From assembly GCA_037074615.1 (NCBI GenBank), contig CM073519.1, forward strand, positions 29,161,001 to 29,225,000: 64,000 nt of DNA. Reading direction: 5' to 3'. Numbering within the stretch: position 1 is the stretch's first letter; each line of letters starts with the position of its first letter. The DNA is from Leucaena leucocephala. Lineage: Eukaryota; Streptophyta; Magnoliopsida; Fabales; Fabaceae. Of this stretch, positions 48,208 to 58,816 are shown in pieces. The notes beneath the pieces are model-generated. The model ran no database searches, had not been told where the DNA came from, and saw nothing but the letters and a program-made list of their open reading frames with translations. The translations under genes and the position numbers were made by a program.

Positions 48208-50119
48208 TGTAGGGAATTGGAAGACACGCAGCGGAAATTAACTTTAAAATTTTTTCCATTCCCAGCCAGGATCTACCGAATGTGTTTAAGTCAAGGAGAA
48301 AGAAGTGTTACCTTCGGTTTCAAGCTTTGGTCGCGACCTCAGTGTCCACTAGTCGCGACTCCTCGCCTCTGGAACTTTCAGTCGCGACCTCCTCAGCTTC
48401 TAGTCGCGACCTGTCGCCTCTGGAGTTTGTAGTCGCGACCTACTCTGCTTCTAGTCGCGACCTGTCGCCTCTGGAGCTTTTAGTCGCGACCTATTCAACT
48501 TCACGTCGCGACCTGTCTCCTCTTTTCGGATTTCTGATGTTCAGATGCCCGTTTGGTCGCGACCTAAGTGTGTTCTGGTCGCGACCTGTCTTCGTGTCTA
48601 GCCGTATCGTAGAAGTCGACAGCTCAGATCGGCTTCCTCTACCGGTATCCACACGAACAGTGTTCCAATCGCGAACGACGTGCTAGCGCCTCTTGTCCCT
48701 CTAGGGCTTTCTAGAGATTCCGTCCTCACCCTCTCTATCTCGGCAGTTTCTTATGTGCAAACCTTTTGCACTCTCCCTGCCCCCTTTTCTCACGACTGAA
48801 TGTGTGTGAAGAGATCTATATTGTGTGTAGAACCCTAGCTCCTAATGTCAAATATATAGGAAGCTATCGGGCTTCTAATAGGGCCGGGCTTCAGAATTAA
48901 TCTTATATTAATTCTGAATTAATACAATATCATATATTGCATAATTTAATAAGAAACTGATTAAATAAATATGGTTTATATTAAATCCGTCCCACAGATT
49001 TAATTCACCTATTTATTTAATTTAAAATAAAGATAAGACAGAATTATATTTGATTTATTCTCATAAATCAAAATTGAGATATCTTATCAATTTGAATTTC
49101 AAATTCAAATAGATCATATCCATTTAAATTCAAATTCAAAAATGATAGAGATTTAATTTATCCTTATAAATTAAATCTTACAAATATCTCTTATATTATT
49201 TATATAATATATATATAAACTAATTTATATATATATAAAATATATATCCACCCTAGATTATTCATTGAATTTTAGACATCTCTTAGATTCAATGAATCTG
49301 GACATCATAGCTCGCATTGGGCTGTTTTGTGTGCGACCCTGTAGGCCCATATGAAGTTGGCAGTGGGCCAGTTACTATACTGACCCACAAGTAGTAAGCG
49401 GTCTCTAGCAAGGCATTACGACTACCCAAAACATATGAGGATCGATAAACGATGTAACCTTTCATACAACCATATCACGTCCCTTTTGTCACACGATATT
49501 TCGGTCAAGGATGAGGCATGGTGAACGTCATCCTCCTGTTCCTGACCGTTACTTTCTCGATCCCTGAGTAGTCTGAATATAGAAATGGAACTACCCTTCC
49601 ATTCCAGTATGGCCATACATTTCTCAGACTCACTCATCGAGGGGCCCAGTAATATCTCTCTACGAATGTGAGGGACAAATTCCATCTTGACCATTCACAT
49701 TCCTCCGCATGAAAAACCACTAAGCCCGAGCATAGCCTTTATGATCACTCGGTCAAAAGTGACTTTTGACTAGGTCAAAGCTGAGCGTTTGTCATGTAGG
49801 AATCCATGATGATCTCAGGTCAAAGGGCATAGTGACATGGCTTGTATATGAGAGAAGCTTATGACTTGACCCATGCAGCTCTCTCATTGCGGGTCGGTCC
49901 AGCACCCTATACTCTTACATGTGCCTATGACTTTGATTTATATCTCTATATATCTTCAAAGTCATACTGGTCTTATTTCATCTCTGCTCCCGCATAGATG
50001 ACCGACCAGGGACATTTAGGATAAGATCACGAGTTATCCAAGGATGGTCATCACAGTAAACATGCAAATAATGTGATAACCTGATACAATGATTGGCCCC
50101 TAGGGCACAATTTCCAACA
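48208..50119 (-). repeat. 3' LTR of copia element
   Basis: 1,912 bp with TG...CA ends (minus strand TGTTGGAAATTG at 50119, ending CCCTACA at 48208). Same sequence as 55320-57231 wherever compared. Contains the paired-palindrome array (48330-48585), a TATA-like CCTATATATTTG at 48849-48860 (minus) and an AT microsatellite near 49,198-49,250. Open frames seen inside (for example 48282-48686) run through the array and are not genes. Confidence 0.9.
48330..48585 (-). repeat. Paired-palindrome 51-bp array in copia 3' LTR
   Basis: Ten perfect GTCGCGAC sites start at 48330, 48352, 48381, 48403, 48432, 48454, 48483, 48505, 48556 and 48578. The steps are 22, 29, 22, 29, 22, 29, 22, 51 and 22; the 51 is 29+22 with one site lost near 48534. 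On the element's sense strand the unit reads GTCGCGAC, TAGAAGCAGAGTAG, GTCGCGAC, then about 21 other bases. Confidence 0.9.
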
Positions 50120-50131
50120 TCCTCCCACTTG
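50120..50131 (-). other. Polypurine tract of copia element
   Basis: On the minus strand AAGTGGGAGGA lies directly before the 3' LTR (TGTTGG at 50119). This is the expected start site for plus-strand DNA synthesis. The RNase H reading frame ends only a few bases upstream. Confidence 0.8.
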
Positions 50132-50133
50132 CA

Positions 50134-51576
50134 CTAGGAACAATCATTAATTTGTCTCAATCCTATTGACCTAACATGACGCTCATGTTTTGCCTGGACA
50201 AGCGGTTTTGTTAGAGGATCGGCATCATTGTCTTCTCCTGTTACCTTGCATATTTTTATATCACCTCTATCATTGATTTCTCTGATGAGATGATATCGCC
50301 TAAGTATATTCTTGGTCCTTTGATGTGACTTAGGCTCTTTGGCCTGTGCAATGGCACCACTATTGTCACAGAACAAAGTTATTGGATCTGAGATGGTCGG
50401 TACCACCCTTAGTTCAGCAATGAACTTCCTGATCCAAATGGCCTCCTTAGCTGCATCAGATGCTGCTATATACTCGGCTTCCGTTGCAGAATCTGCTATA
50501 GTGCTCTGCTTAGAACTCTTCCAGCTTACTGCTCCATAATTCAGGAGGAATATGTATCCAGATTGCGATTTCTGGTCATCCTGGTCAGTTTGGAAACTTG
50601 CATCTGTGTAACCAGTTACAGAGAGCTCGTCATCTAATCCACCATAGACCAAGAATAAGTCCTTAGTCCTTCTTAAGTACTTAAGGATATTCTTGACAGC
50701 AGTCCAATGGCCCTCACCAGGGTCCTGTTGATATCTGCTAGTCATACTTAAGGCAAACGAGACATCCGGTCGAGTACATAACATGGCGTACATGATAGAT
50801 CCTATATCCGAGGCATATGGAATCTTACTCATGCGACCTCGCTGATCTGGTGTACTAGGACACAAATCCTTGCTGAGGTGAATACCATGAGACATGGGTA
50901 TGAAACCCCTTTTTGATTCCTGCATACTGAACCTATGCAGTATCTTGTCTATATATGTGCTCTGACTCAGTCCTAGAAGCCTTTTAGATCTATCTCTATA
51001 GATCCTAATTCCTAGGATGTAGGTGGCTTCACCCAAGTCTTTCATCGAGAAAGATTTTCCTAACCAAGACTTGACAATCTGCAAGGTAGGAATGTCATTC
51101 CCAATGAGTAGGATGTCATCGACATAGAGTACCAAAAATACAACTGTGCTCCCACTAACCTTCTTGTACACACAAGGTTCATCAATATTTTGAAGAAATC
51201 CAAACTCTTTGACTACTTCATCAAAACGATGATTCCAACTCCGAGATGCTTGCTTCAGTCCATAAATGGACCTTTGAAGCTTGCACACCTTACCAGAGTC
51301 CTCAGAACGCACAAAACCTTCAGGTTGTGTCATGTACACATCCTCAAGGAGCTTTCCATTAAGGAAGGCTGTCTTGACGTCCATCTGCCATATTTCATAG
51401 TCATAATATGCTGCAATGGCAAGGAGGATTCTGATTGATTTGGCCATTGCAACTGGGGAAAAGGTCTCATCATAGTCCACACCATGAGTTTGAGTAAATC
51501 CTTTTGCAACTAGTCGTGCCTTGAAGACATTTACATTGCCATCCATGTCGGTTTTCTCTTTAAAACCCACTTGCAC
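50134..51576 (-). CDS. Copia reverse transcriptase and RNase H (downstream of frameshift)
   Basis: The C-terminal part of the gag-pol polyprotein, 480 codons if read from the first possible start (a GTG at 51576, unlikely to be used). It really continues the frame of the upstream gag-pol ORF after a one-base shift around 51,561-51,565. Reverse transcriptase: the catalytic aspartate is in QMDVKTAFLNG (residue 66), then YGLKQASRSW (105-114) and the YVDD box (151-154). RNase H: acidic residues in YTDASF (D325), TEAEY (E366) and FCDNSGA (D404), followed by HLIREI. The frame ends KPLVQAKHERHVRSIG plus a few residues, a usual copia terminus. It would copy the element's RNA into DNA inside virus-like particles. 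All key residues are present; only the frame link to gag is broken. Confidence 0.9.
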   Translation of the reverse strand: MQVGFKEKTDMDGNVNVFKARLVAKGFTQTHGVDYDETFSPVAMAKSIRILLAIAAYYDYEIWQMDVKTAFLNGKLLEDVYMTQPEGFVRSEDSGKVCKLQRSIYGLKQASRSWNHRFDEVVKEFGFLQNIDEPCVYKKVSGSTVVFLVLYVDDILLIGNDIPTLQIVKSWLGKSFSMKDLGEATYILGIRIYRDRSKRLLGLSQSTYIDKILHRFSMQESKRGFIPMSHGIHLSKDLCPSTPDQRGRMSKIPYASDIGSIMYAMLCTRPDVSFALSMTSRYQQDPGEGHWTAVKNILKYLRRTKDLFLVYGGLDDELSVTGYTDASFQTDQDDQKSQSGYIFLLNYGAVSWKSSKQSTIADSATEAEYIAASDAAKEAIWIRKFIAELRVVPTISDPITLFCDNSGAIAQAKEPKSHQRTKNILRRYHLIREINDRGDIKICKVTGEDNDADPLTKPLVQAKHERHVRSIGLRQINDCS

Positions 51577-54116
51577 CCGACGATTTTTACACCTTCAGGC
51601 GGGTCGACTAAGGTCCATACCTTATTGTCGTACATGGATTGCATCTCAGACTTCATGGCATTAAACCATTTTTCAGAGTTTGGTCCCACTATAGCTTCTT
51701 GATAGGTAGTGGGCTCATTATGCTCAATGAGCAACACATCACGACTATCAGAAATCAGAAATCCATATCTCTGAGGCTGAAGTCGTGCCCTATTAGATCG
51801 CAGTGGGCCTTGCGTGACCTGAGGAGTCTCAACAACTTGTTGTGAGTCTTCTCTACTTTCCATCTCTAGTTCTGTGGCGTCTTGTGGCTCTCGAACTTCT
51901 TCGAGGTGTACCTTGCTCCCAGTGGTTCTTTTAGAGATAAATTCTCGTTCTAGAAAGATACCATTTCTGACAACAAACACTTTGTTATCAGTGGGGTTGT
52001 AGACATAATATCCCTTGGTTTCCTTAGGATATCCCACAAAAAGGCACTTTGAAGATTTGGGCGCTAACTTATCTGAGGCTTGTTGCTTAACATAGACCTC
52101 ACATCCCCAAATCTTGAGAAAAGACAAACTAGGTTTCCTCCCAGTCCATATCTCATACGAAGTCTTTTCAACTGCCTTAGATGGAACACGATTCAGTGTG
52201 AACGCAGCTGTCTCTAGGGCGTGGCCCCAAAAGGATGGTGGAAGATCTGTTCGACTCATCATGGATCGAACCATATCCAATAGTGTTCGATTCCTCCGTT
52301 CAGAAACCCCATTCCATTGTGGTGTTCCTGGAGGAGTCAATTGTGAGACTATTCCACAATTCCTAAGATGATCGATAAACTCTTGGCTCAAATATTCACC
52401 ACCTCGATCAGATCGAAGGGCTTTAATTGTTTTGCCAAGCTGGTTTTGTACTTCATTTTGAAATATCTTGAACATTTCAAAAGATTCAGATTTATGTTTC
52501 ATTAGATAGACATAGCCATATCTACTGAAATCATCTATGAATGTAATGAAGTACGAATAACCTCTTCTGGCATTTGTATTCATCGGTCCACACACATCTG
52601 TATGTATGAGGCCCAACAAATCAGTGGCCCTCTCACTGTGCCCAGTGAAAGGCGACTTTGTCATCTTTCCTAACAAACAAGATTCGCAAGTATCATATGA
52701 TTCAAAATCAAATGAGTTGAGAAATCCATCTTGATGGAGTTTAGAAATGCGTTTCTCATTTATGTGGCCTAGACGACAGTGCCAGAGGTACGTCGAATTC
52801 AAATCATTTGGTTTGATCCTTTTGGCGGTTATGTTATAGATATTTCCATGATTGGGTTGTTCCAAGTTTAATATGTAATGATCAACATGCAAATCACCAT
52901 GAGCATAGAAAATATCATTACGATAAATGGAACATTTACCATTCCCAGAAATGGAAGTGTAACCTTCCTTATCCAAATAAGAAAGAGAAACAATGTTACT
53001 ACTCAAAGCAGGAACATAATAGCAATTGTTCAAAACTAACAAAAGCCCAGTGGGCAGAACTAATTCATAAGTGCCTACAGCTAGAGCAGCAACCTTTGCT
53101 CTATTTCCAACTCGTAGGTCAACTTCGCCCTTCTTCAGCTTTCTACTGTCCTTTAGGCCCTGCACATTTGTACAAATGTGAGAACCACATGCAGTATCTA
53201 ATACCCATGTAGTGGAAGTAGAGAGATGAATGTCTATAACATAAATACCTGAAGCGATAGCCCCGCTATCCTTCTTGTTCTTTCTCAGATCTTCAAGGTA
53301 GAGTTTGTAATTCCTCTTCCAATGACCCGGTTCATTGCAGAAGAAGCAAACTCCTTCCTTTGGAGGCTTTGCCTTCTTTGGTGCAGGCTTGGTTTCGGGC
53401 TTGCCTGTCTCTTTGGTCTTACCAGATGAGCCGTGACCCTTCCCCTTGCCCTTGCCTTTCTTTTTCATACCCTTTCCTTTCTGAACCATCAAAACAGTAC
53501 TGGGCTTTTTCTTAACAGTCGGCTCAGCAGTTTTAAGCATCCCATGCAGTTCAGAAATAGATTTCTCCATGTTGTTCATGTTGTAATTCATGACAAACTG
53601 GTCATAACTTTCCGGGAGTGAGTTCAAGATCAAATCTGTAGCTAACTCCTGGCTCATGGGAAATCCAAGCCTCTCAAGGTGATCTATGTACCCTTTCATC
53701 TTTAAGACATGAGTACTCACTGATGCACCTTCAGCCATCTTGCAGGAATGTAAGGCCTTAGTGGTCTCATACCTCTCTTGCCTTGCTTGTTGCTGGAACA
53801 TTTCCTTAAGATGCACAATCATCTCATAAGCCTCCATGTGTTCCAAATCTCTTTGGAGCTCCGGAACCATGGTGGCAAGCATCAAGCATCCCACATCAAC
53901 AGAGTCTTCCTTATGCTTCGCATAAGAATCTCTCTGAGCTCTAGGAGCATTGGCTGCTGGCTCCTCAGGAATGGGTTGATCTAGGACATATGCCTTTCTT
54001 TCCTGCTTGAGAACAATTCTCAAGTTCCTGAACCAGTCAAGAAAGTTTGTCCCATTGAGTTTGTCCTTCTCAAGGACAGATCGCAACGATAATGTAGCAG
54101 TATTACTAGTCGTCAT
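51531..54116 (-). CDS. Copia gag-protease-integrase polyprotein (truncated by frameshift)
   Basis: 861 codons from an ATG at 54116. Residues 1-200 are gag (capsid); 212-255 are Lys/Gly rich. The zinc knuckle at 257-270 has C257, C260 and H265, but the fourth ligand is tyrosine (Y270, RNYKLY) where the family has cysteine. The protease has WVLDTACGSH (active aspartate 307). The integrase has a zinc site at H446, H451, C477, C480 and catalytic D507, D570 and E606 (35 residues between the last two). The GKK-like end of integrase and the linker run to about 795. Reverse transcriptase starts with TYQEAI...WTLVDPP...GCKWV, after which the frame runs into foreign residues and stops. The cause is loss of one base in a T/A run (plus strand about 51,561-51,565). 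Without it the frame would join the downstream ORF. The start is supported by the 1.2-kb leader and the usual MTTSN-like N-terminus. Confidence 0.92.
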   Translation of the reverse strand: MTTSNTATLSLRSVLEKDKLNGTNFLDWFRNLRIVLKQERKAYVLDQPIPEEPAANAPRAQRDSYAKHKEDSVDVGCLMLATMVPELQRDLEHMEAYEMIVHLKEMFQQQARQERYETTKALHSCKMAEGASVSTHVLKMKGYIDHLERLGFPMSQELATDLILNSLPESYDQFVMNYNMNNMEKSISELHGMLKTAEPTVKKKPSTVLMVQKGKGMKKKGKGKGKGHGSSGKTKETGKPETKPAPKKAKPPKEGVCFFCNEPGHWKRNYKLYLEDLRKNKKDSGAIASGIYVIDIHLSTSTTWVLDTACGSHICTNVQGLKDSRKLKKGEVDLRVGNRAKVAALAVGTYELVLPTGLLLVLNNCYYVPALSSNIVSLSYLDKEGYTSISGNGKCSIYRNDIFYAHGDLHVDHYILNLEQPNHGNIYNITAKRIKPNDLNSTYLWHCRLGHINEKRISKLHQDGFLNSFDFESYDTCESCLLGKMTKSPFTGHSERATDLLGLIHTDVCGPMNTNARRGYSYFITFIDDFSRYGYVYLMKHKSESFEMFKIFQNEVQNQLGKTIKALRSDRGGEYLSQEFIDHLRNCGIVSQLTPPGTPQWNGVSERRNRTLLDMVRSMMSRTDLPPSFWGHALETAAFTLNRVPSKAVEKTSYEIWTGRKPSLSFLKIWGCEVYVKQQASDKLAPKSSKCLFVGYPKETKGYYVYNPTDNKVFVVRNGIFLEREFISKRTTGSKVHLEEVREPQDATELEMESREDSQQVVETPQVTQGPLRSNRARLQPQRYGFLISDSRDVLLIEHNEPTTYQEAIVGPNSEKWFNAMKSEMQSMYDNKVWTLVDPPEGVKIVGCKWVLKRKPTWMAM

Positions 54117-55303
54117 GATTCTACAATTAAAATATGCAAGCGAATTAGCAATCTCCCACTGAATAAAACAACCCTCAATGTAATAATTAGTGGGCTAAGA
54201 TCCATATTTGGCTTAAACTTGAGTCCGCTTTGGCAGGACGCTCAACTTTAAGTTATTTAGGTAGGTAACAACTTTACCAATTACATCAAATGTAATTCTT
54301 AGATATTTATGGGATTCAATCATCATATGATCCGGCATGTTTTAATCCCATCTAATGCCTTGAGACCCAAAACCGTTTTGATAATCTCAATTAAGTCAAA
54401 CAATAACAAACATAAGAGCAGCACCATTACTCTTGCTTATCTCCCCAAGATAACTCAAATGCACCCACTTTGGTGGACCTACAAATGAGCAATCGAGGTT
54501 TTGACAAGTGTCCATTAATTGACGGCATATGACTTAAGATTTCTTTTAGAGGGTTTAATTAATTATCTGGTTTATAAGATGCATGTATCGCGGTTGTATC
54601 TCATACAAGTATTATGCATATTAAAACATACATGCAGTGATCTAATCAAAAGATGCATAATCTTAAATGTGACACAATATGGCTCACCTATCCTAAGTCC
54701 CCTCAAGCCAATGAGAGAAGCTGTCTAATTAGAATAGGAAAATTACATAAGGAAACCTCGTTTTAACATTCGAGGGGAGTGAGATGAGAAGAGAATGTAC
54801 AACGAGAGTCATTAGAGGAAGGCACGACACGCAGGCCGTATTTAGAAAAATTACAACACTTGTAATCTAGAGCCATATTGTTCACCATACCCAAACATTC
54901 AAGAATCAAAATTCATACTATTTGAAGGGCAATAAATGTTTCAAAACATTCATATATCAGGAAAGTCAATACATATTACGATTATGTTGCGCTACGATTA
55001 AATAGCCACAGCGGTCCCGCTAGCCGGTTAGCGGGCGGGGTGTGGGGCAGCGCCCCAATAGAAATTTTTTTGATAAATAATCAAGAATCTTAATTCTTTT
55101 TCCTTAGACCCCATCAATATTAATTGATCAAATCAATTGATATACACCACCGATTTCAGTTTCCTTTTAGATTCCGTATATGTCATACATAAACAGATTC
55201 CATATATGTCATACATATTTCGCATGTTATCATATAATCAGCTAAGAAGTCTAACATACATCACATGTATCAACAATCAAACCTAACTTAAACACAAAAC
55301 GGC
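54117..55303 (-). other. Copia 5' untranslated leader
   Basis: About 1.2 kb between the primer site and the gag start. No open frame of note and no array here. AT-rich, with a G-rich block near 55,015-55,055 (plus strand GCGGGCGGGGTGTGGGGC). Confidence 0.6.
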
Positions 55304-55306
55304 ATG

Positions 55307-55318
55307 GCTCTGATACCA
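55307..55318 (-). other. Primer binding site of copia element
   Basis: TGGTATCAGAGC on the minus strand, one base after the 5' LTR end at 55320: the exact complement of the initiator-Met tRNA 3' end. The match continues to CATG at 55303. Confidence 0.9.
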
Positions 55319-55441
55319 CTGTAGGGAATTGGAAGACACGCAGCGGAAATTAACTTTAAAATTTTTTCCATTCCCAGCCAGGATCTACCGAATGTGTTTA
55401 AGTCAAGGAGAAAGAAGTGTTACCTTCGGTTTCAAGCTTTG

Positions 55442-55697
55442 GTCGCGACCTCAGTGTCCACTAGTCGCGACTCCTCGCCTCTGGAACTTTCAGTCGCGAC
55501 CTCCTCAGCTTCTAGTCGCGACCTGTCGCCTCTGGAGTTTGTAGTCGCGACCTACTCTGCTTCTAGTCGCGACCTGTCGCCTCTGGAGCTTTTAGTCGCG
55601 ACCTATTCAACTTCACGTCGCGACCTGTCTCCTCTTTTCGGATTTCTGATGTTCAGATGCCCGTTTGGTCGCGACCTAAGTGTGTTCTGGTCGCGAC
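55442..55697 (-). repeat. Paired-palindrome 51-bp array in copia 5' LTR
   Basis: Same array as at 48330-48585, shifted by 7,112 bp, with ten perfect GTCGCGAC sites and the same missing site. Confidence 0.9.
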
Positions 55698-55960
55698 CTG
55701 TCTTCGTGTCTAGCCGTATCGTAGAAGTCGACAGCTCAGATCGGCTTCCTCTACCGGTATCCACACGAACAGTGTTCCAATCGCGAACGACGTGCTAGCG
55801 CCTCTTGTCCCTCTAGGGCTTTCTAGAGATTCCGTCCTCACCCTCTCTATCTCGGCAGTTTCTTATGTGCAAACCTTTTGCACTCTCCCTGCCCCCTTTT
55901 CTCACGACTGAATGTGTGTGAAGAGATCTATATTGTGTGTAGAACCCTAGCTCCTAATGT

Positions 55961-55972
55961 CAAATATATAGG
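55961..55972 (-). promoter_or_regulatory. Candidate TATA box of copia 5' LTR
   Basis: CCTATATATTTG on the minus strand, followed by AGCTAGGGTTC about 20 bp on. The other TATATATA runs (56,310-56,365) are an AT microsatellite further upstream and are less likely. Confidence 0.5.
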
Positions 55973-57231
55973 AAGCTATCGGGCTTCTAATAGGGCCGGG
56001 CTTCAGAATTAATCTTATATTAATTCTGAATTAATACAATATCATATATTGCATAATTTAATAAGAAACTGATTAAATAAATATGGTTTATATTAAATCC
56101 GTCCCACAGATTTAATTCACCTATTTATTTAATTTAAAATAAAGATAAGACAGAATTATATTTGATTTATTCTCATAAATCAAAATTGAGATATCTTATC
56201 AATTTGAATTTCAAATTCAAATAGATCATATCCATTTAAATTCAAATTCAAAAATGATAGAGATTTAATTTATCCTTATAAATTAAATCTTACAAATATC
56301 TCTTATATTATTTATATAATATATATATAAACTAATTTATATATATATAAAATATATATCCACCCTAGATTATTCATTGAATTTTAGACATCTCTTAGAT
56401 TCAATGAATCTGGACATCATAGCTCGCATTGGGCTGTTTTGTGTGCGACCCTGTAGGCCCATATGAAGTTGGCAGTGGGCCAGTTACTATACTGACCCAC
56501 AAGTAGTAAGCGGTCTCTAGCAAGGCATTACGACTACCCAAAACATATGAGGATCGATAAACGATGTAACCTTTCATACAACCATATCACGTCCCTTTTG
56601 TCACACGATATTTCGGTCAAGGATGAGGCATGGTGAACGTCATCCTCCTGTTCCTGACCGTTACTTTCTCGATCCCTGAGTAGTCTGAATATAGAAATGG
56701 AACTACCCTTCCATTCCAGTATGGCCATACATTTCTCAGACTCACTCATCGAGGGGCCCAGTAATATCTCTCTACGAATGTGAGGGACAAATTCCATCTT
56801 GACCATTCACATTCCTCCGCATGAAAAACCACTAAGCCCGAGCATAGCCTTTATGATCACTCGGTCAAAAGTGACTTTTGACTAGGTCAAAGCTGAGCGT
56901 TTGTCATGTAGGAATCCATGATGATCTCAGGTCAAAGGGCATAGTGACATGGCTTGTATATGAGAGAAGCTTATGACTTGACCCATGCAGCTCTCTCATT
57001 GCGGGTCGGTCCAGCACCCTATACTCTTACATGTGCCTATGACTTTGATTTATATCTCTATATATCTTCAAAGTCATACTGGTCTTATTTCATCTCTGCT
57101 CCCGCATAGATGACCGACCAGGGACATTTAGGATAAGATCACGAGTTATCCAAGGATGGTCATCACAGTAAACATGCAAATAATGTGATAACCTGATACA
57201 ATGATTGGCCCCTAGGGCACAATTTCCAACA

Positions 57232-57236
57232 TTGAG
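57232..57236. repeat. Target site duplication of copia element (right)
   Basis: TTGAG, partner of 48203-48207. Confidence 0.9.
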
Positions 57237-57863
57237 CTCATGAAAATAGTGGATCATACAGAGGGTCCAGAATGGAATCTTATAGGCCTAATGATATTTT
57301 CAGATAAGTATGTGGACCAGGGCTAAGAAAGACCGAGAAAAATGAAGAATTATGAAAATGCCACTGAAGGTATGCCACTGTATTGTCATTGAGTCAGAGT
57401 TAGACGAAGGGCATTATGATCATTTGACTAAGGTTAGATAGTTAAGAAAGGGTATATGGATAGTTGACAAGGGTCAAGAGATACTCTGGTAAGGTATAAA
57501 AAGACAATGGTGCCCCTAGAAGTACTAAAGAGGTAGTAAGGGCATTTTAGTAATTTACTATGGATGTTCCTTGGGAACCGAGTCACCAAAGTGCTTGGGC
57601 TTGGTTAGAAACCCAAGATGATATTTAAAGGCCCAAAAACGTAGCCCAAGAGTAATGTGGGCCCAAGAGGCATTAAAATATTATTTTAGTACTTTTTCAA
57701 TAAAGTAAAGTGACCCAGTCCAAGATAGAACTGGGTAAAGTGATCTGGAATCATGAGAGGACATAAATAGGGCCCACAATGTGCCATATGGCATGATTAC
57801 AGTAAAAGAGGAAAAGCAAAGGACACATGGCATGATTAGAGAAAAAGGAGAAAAAGCAAGAGG

Positions 57864-57872
57864 ACACGTGGC
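57864..57872 (+). promoter_or_regulatory. G-box/ABRE-like site in C3 5' LTR
   Basis: ACACGTGGC, about 255 bp upstream of the TATA box, conserved in all four C-type LTR copies of the window. Confidence 0.5.
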
Positions 57873-58125
57873 ACAATTTCGGCCGTCCATTCAGGGAAAA
57901 GACTCTGGAACTCTCTGGAAAGGCTGAGTTAGCTGGTAAGGTGTCCCAAGGGCCCCACATTTTGCCACATATACCCTTGAGGTGTCCTAGATGATGTCAT
58001 GAGTGGTGAGTCATCAAGGAGGGTGATGTCATTGTGATGATGCACGCAAAGCTTCTTGAGGAAGGAAGCAATCTGAGCCATTCATCACGAATCAATCTGG
58101 ACCATTCATTCCACCTCCTCTCACC

Positions 58126-58133
58126 TATAAATA
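58126..58133 (+). promoter_or_regulatory. TATA box of C3 5' LTR
   Basis: TATAAATA in CACCTATAAATAGG, repeated in the C3 3' LTR at 63850. Confidence 0.65.
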
Positions 58134-58176
58134 GGCCACTCCCCTCCCATTCCAAGGCACACCACGGATCTAGCAA

Positions 58177-58246
58177 GAAAAGGAAGAGAAAGAAGAGGAA
58201 AATAGAGAAAGAGAGAAGGAAAGAAAGAAAGGAAAGAAAGGAAAGA
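58177..58246 (+). repeat. Purine-rich microsatellite in C3 leader
   Basis: Imperfect GGAAA/GAAA repeats just downstream of the TATA box. The 3' LTR copy (63,899-63,987) is longer by a few GGAAA units, as expected for slippage. Confidence 0.7.
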
Positions 58247-58816
58247 GTTCTGGTGGAGCCAGGAGCAGTCTGAGGAGCCGAGGGACTGGGCAAAGCTTAG
58301 GAATGAGGTAAGAAAGTTATCTAGTCCCTGCTCTAATAAAGTATAAGATTTCTCTTAGTAGTTAGAATAGAGAAATATCTCTATTAATAAAGGTAGCTAA
58401 AAGTATAAAGAAGCCAAGGGAATGTCAGTGTAAGAATATTACCCCTAGTTAAGCATGAGTTAAATAGAGCTATACTGATAGAGTAATAATGAAGATACTA
58501 TTATACTATGTATAGGATCTGACCTATGGAAAGAATGAACCTTAGAGCAAAGTCTAAGAGCTAGAAGGAAAGCTACATGTCAGGTAGTAAACTAATCCTA
58601 AACTTGTATGCATTGAATGTTATGCTTGATGTGCTATAGCTTTGTTGAATTGTGTTGAATATGTGCTTATGTATAAAGCTCTGTTCCTATGATTACTTTG
58701 GACAATTTTATTTCATATGTAACATGGAAGCATGCACATTAGACAATATTAAAACTTTCACAAGCAAGCACAAGTATTCACATTAATTCATGCATTGTTT
58801 AGTGCTGTTTGCTACT

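Larger units (their letters stand above)
48208..57231 (-). mobile_element. Full-length Ty1/copia retrotransposon
   Basis: A complete 9,024-bp element on the minus strand with two 1,912-bp LTRs, a 5-bp target duplication (TTGAG), a Met-tRNA primer site and a polypurine tract. A gag-pol reading frame has the copia order gag, protease, integrase, reverse transcriptase, RNase H. It resembles the widespread plant Tork/Angela-type copia group, but the lineage is not certain. Both LTRs read the same wherever compared, so the insertion is recent. It is disabled, at least in cis, by a single-base frameshift at the start of reverse transcriptase. It sits inside the 5' LTR of C3. Confidence 0.92.
55320..57231 (-). 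repeat. 5' LTR of copia element
   Basis: 1,912 bp, same as the 3' LTR wherever compared. The likely TATA box is CCTATATATTTG on the minus strand at 55961-55972. Transcripts would then begin near 55,930, which puts the paired-palindrome array (55442-55697) in the transcribed R/U5 leader. Confidence 0.9.

Noticed and set aside
48330..48585. CRISPR-like spacing of repeats
   Set aside because: The sequence is plant DNA, the intervals are themselves repetitive and alternate 22/29, and there are no cas genes.
48282..48686. 134-codon open frame of 17-residue repeats (VATYSASSRDLSPLE type) in the copia LTR
   Set aside because: It is antisense to the element and arises because the 51-bp array is a multiple of three with no stop in that frame. 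The same frame in both LTRs only reflects LTR identity.
49422..49694. 90-codon minus-strand frame repeated at 56534-56806
   Set aside because: Upstream part of the copia LTR, in sense orientation but before the likely transcription start. Its duplication is LTR identity, not a gene family.
58034..58293. Charged or hydrophobic small open frames over the GGAAA tract
   Set aside because: Produced by the purine microsatellite read in different frames.
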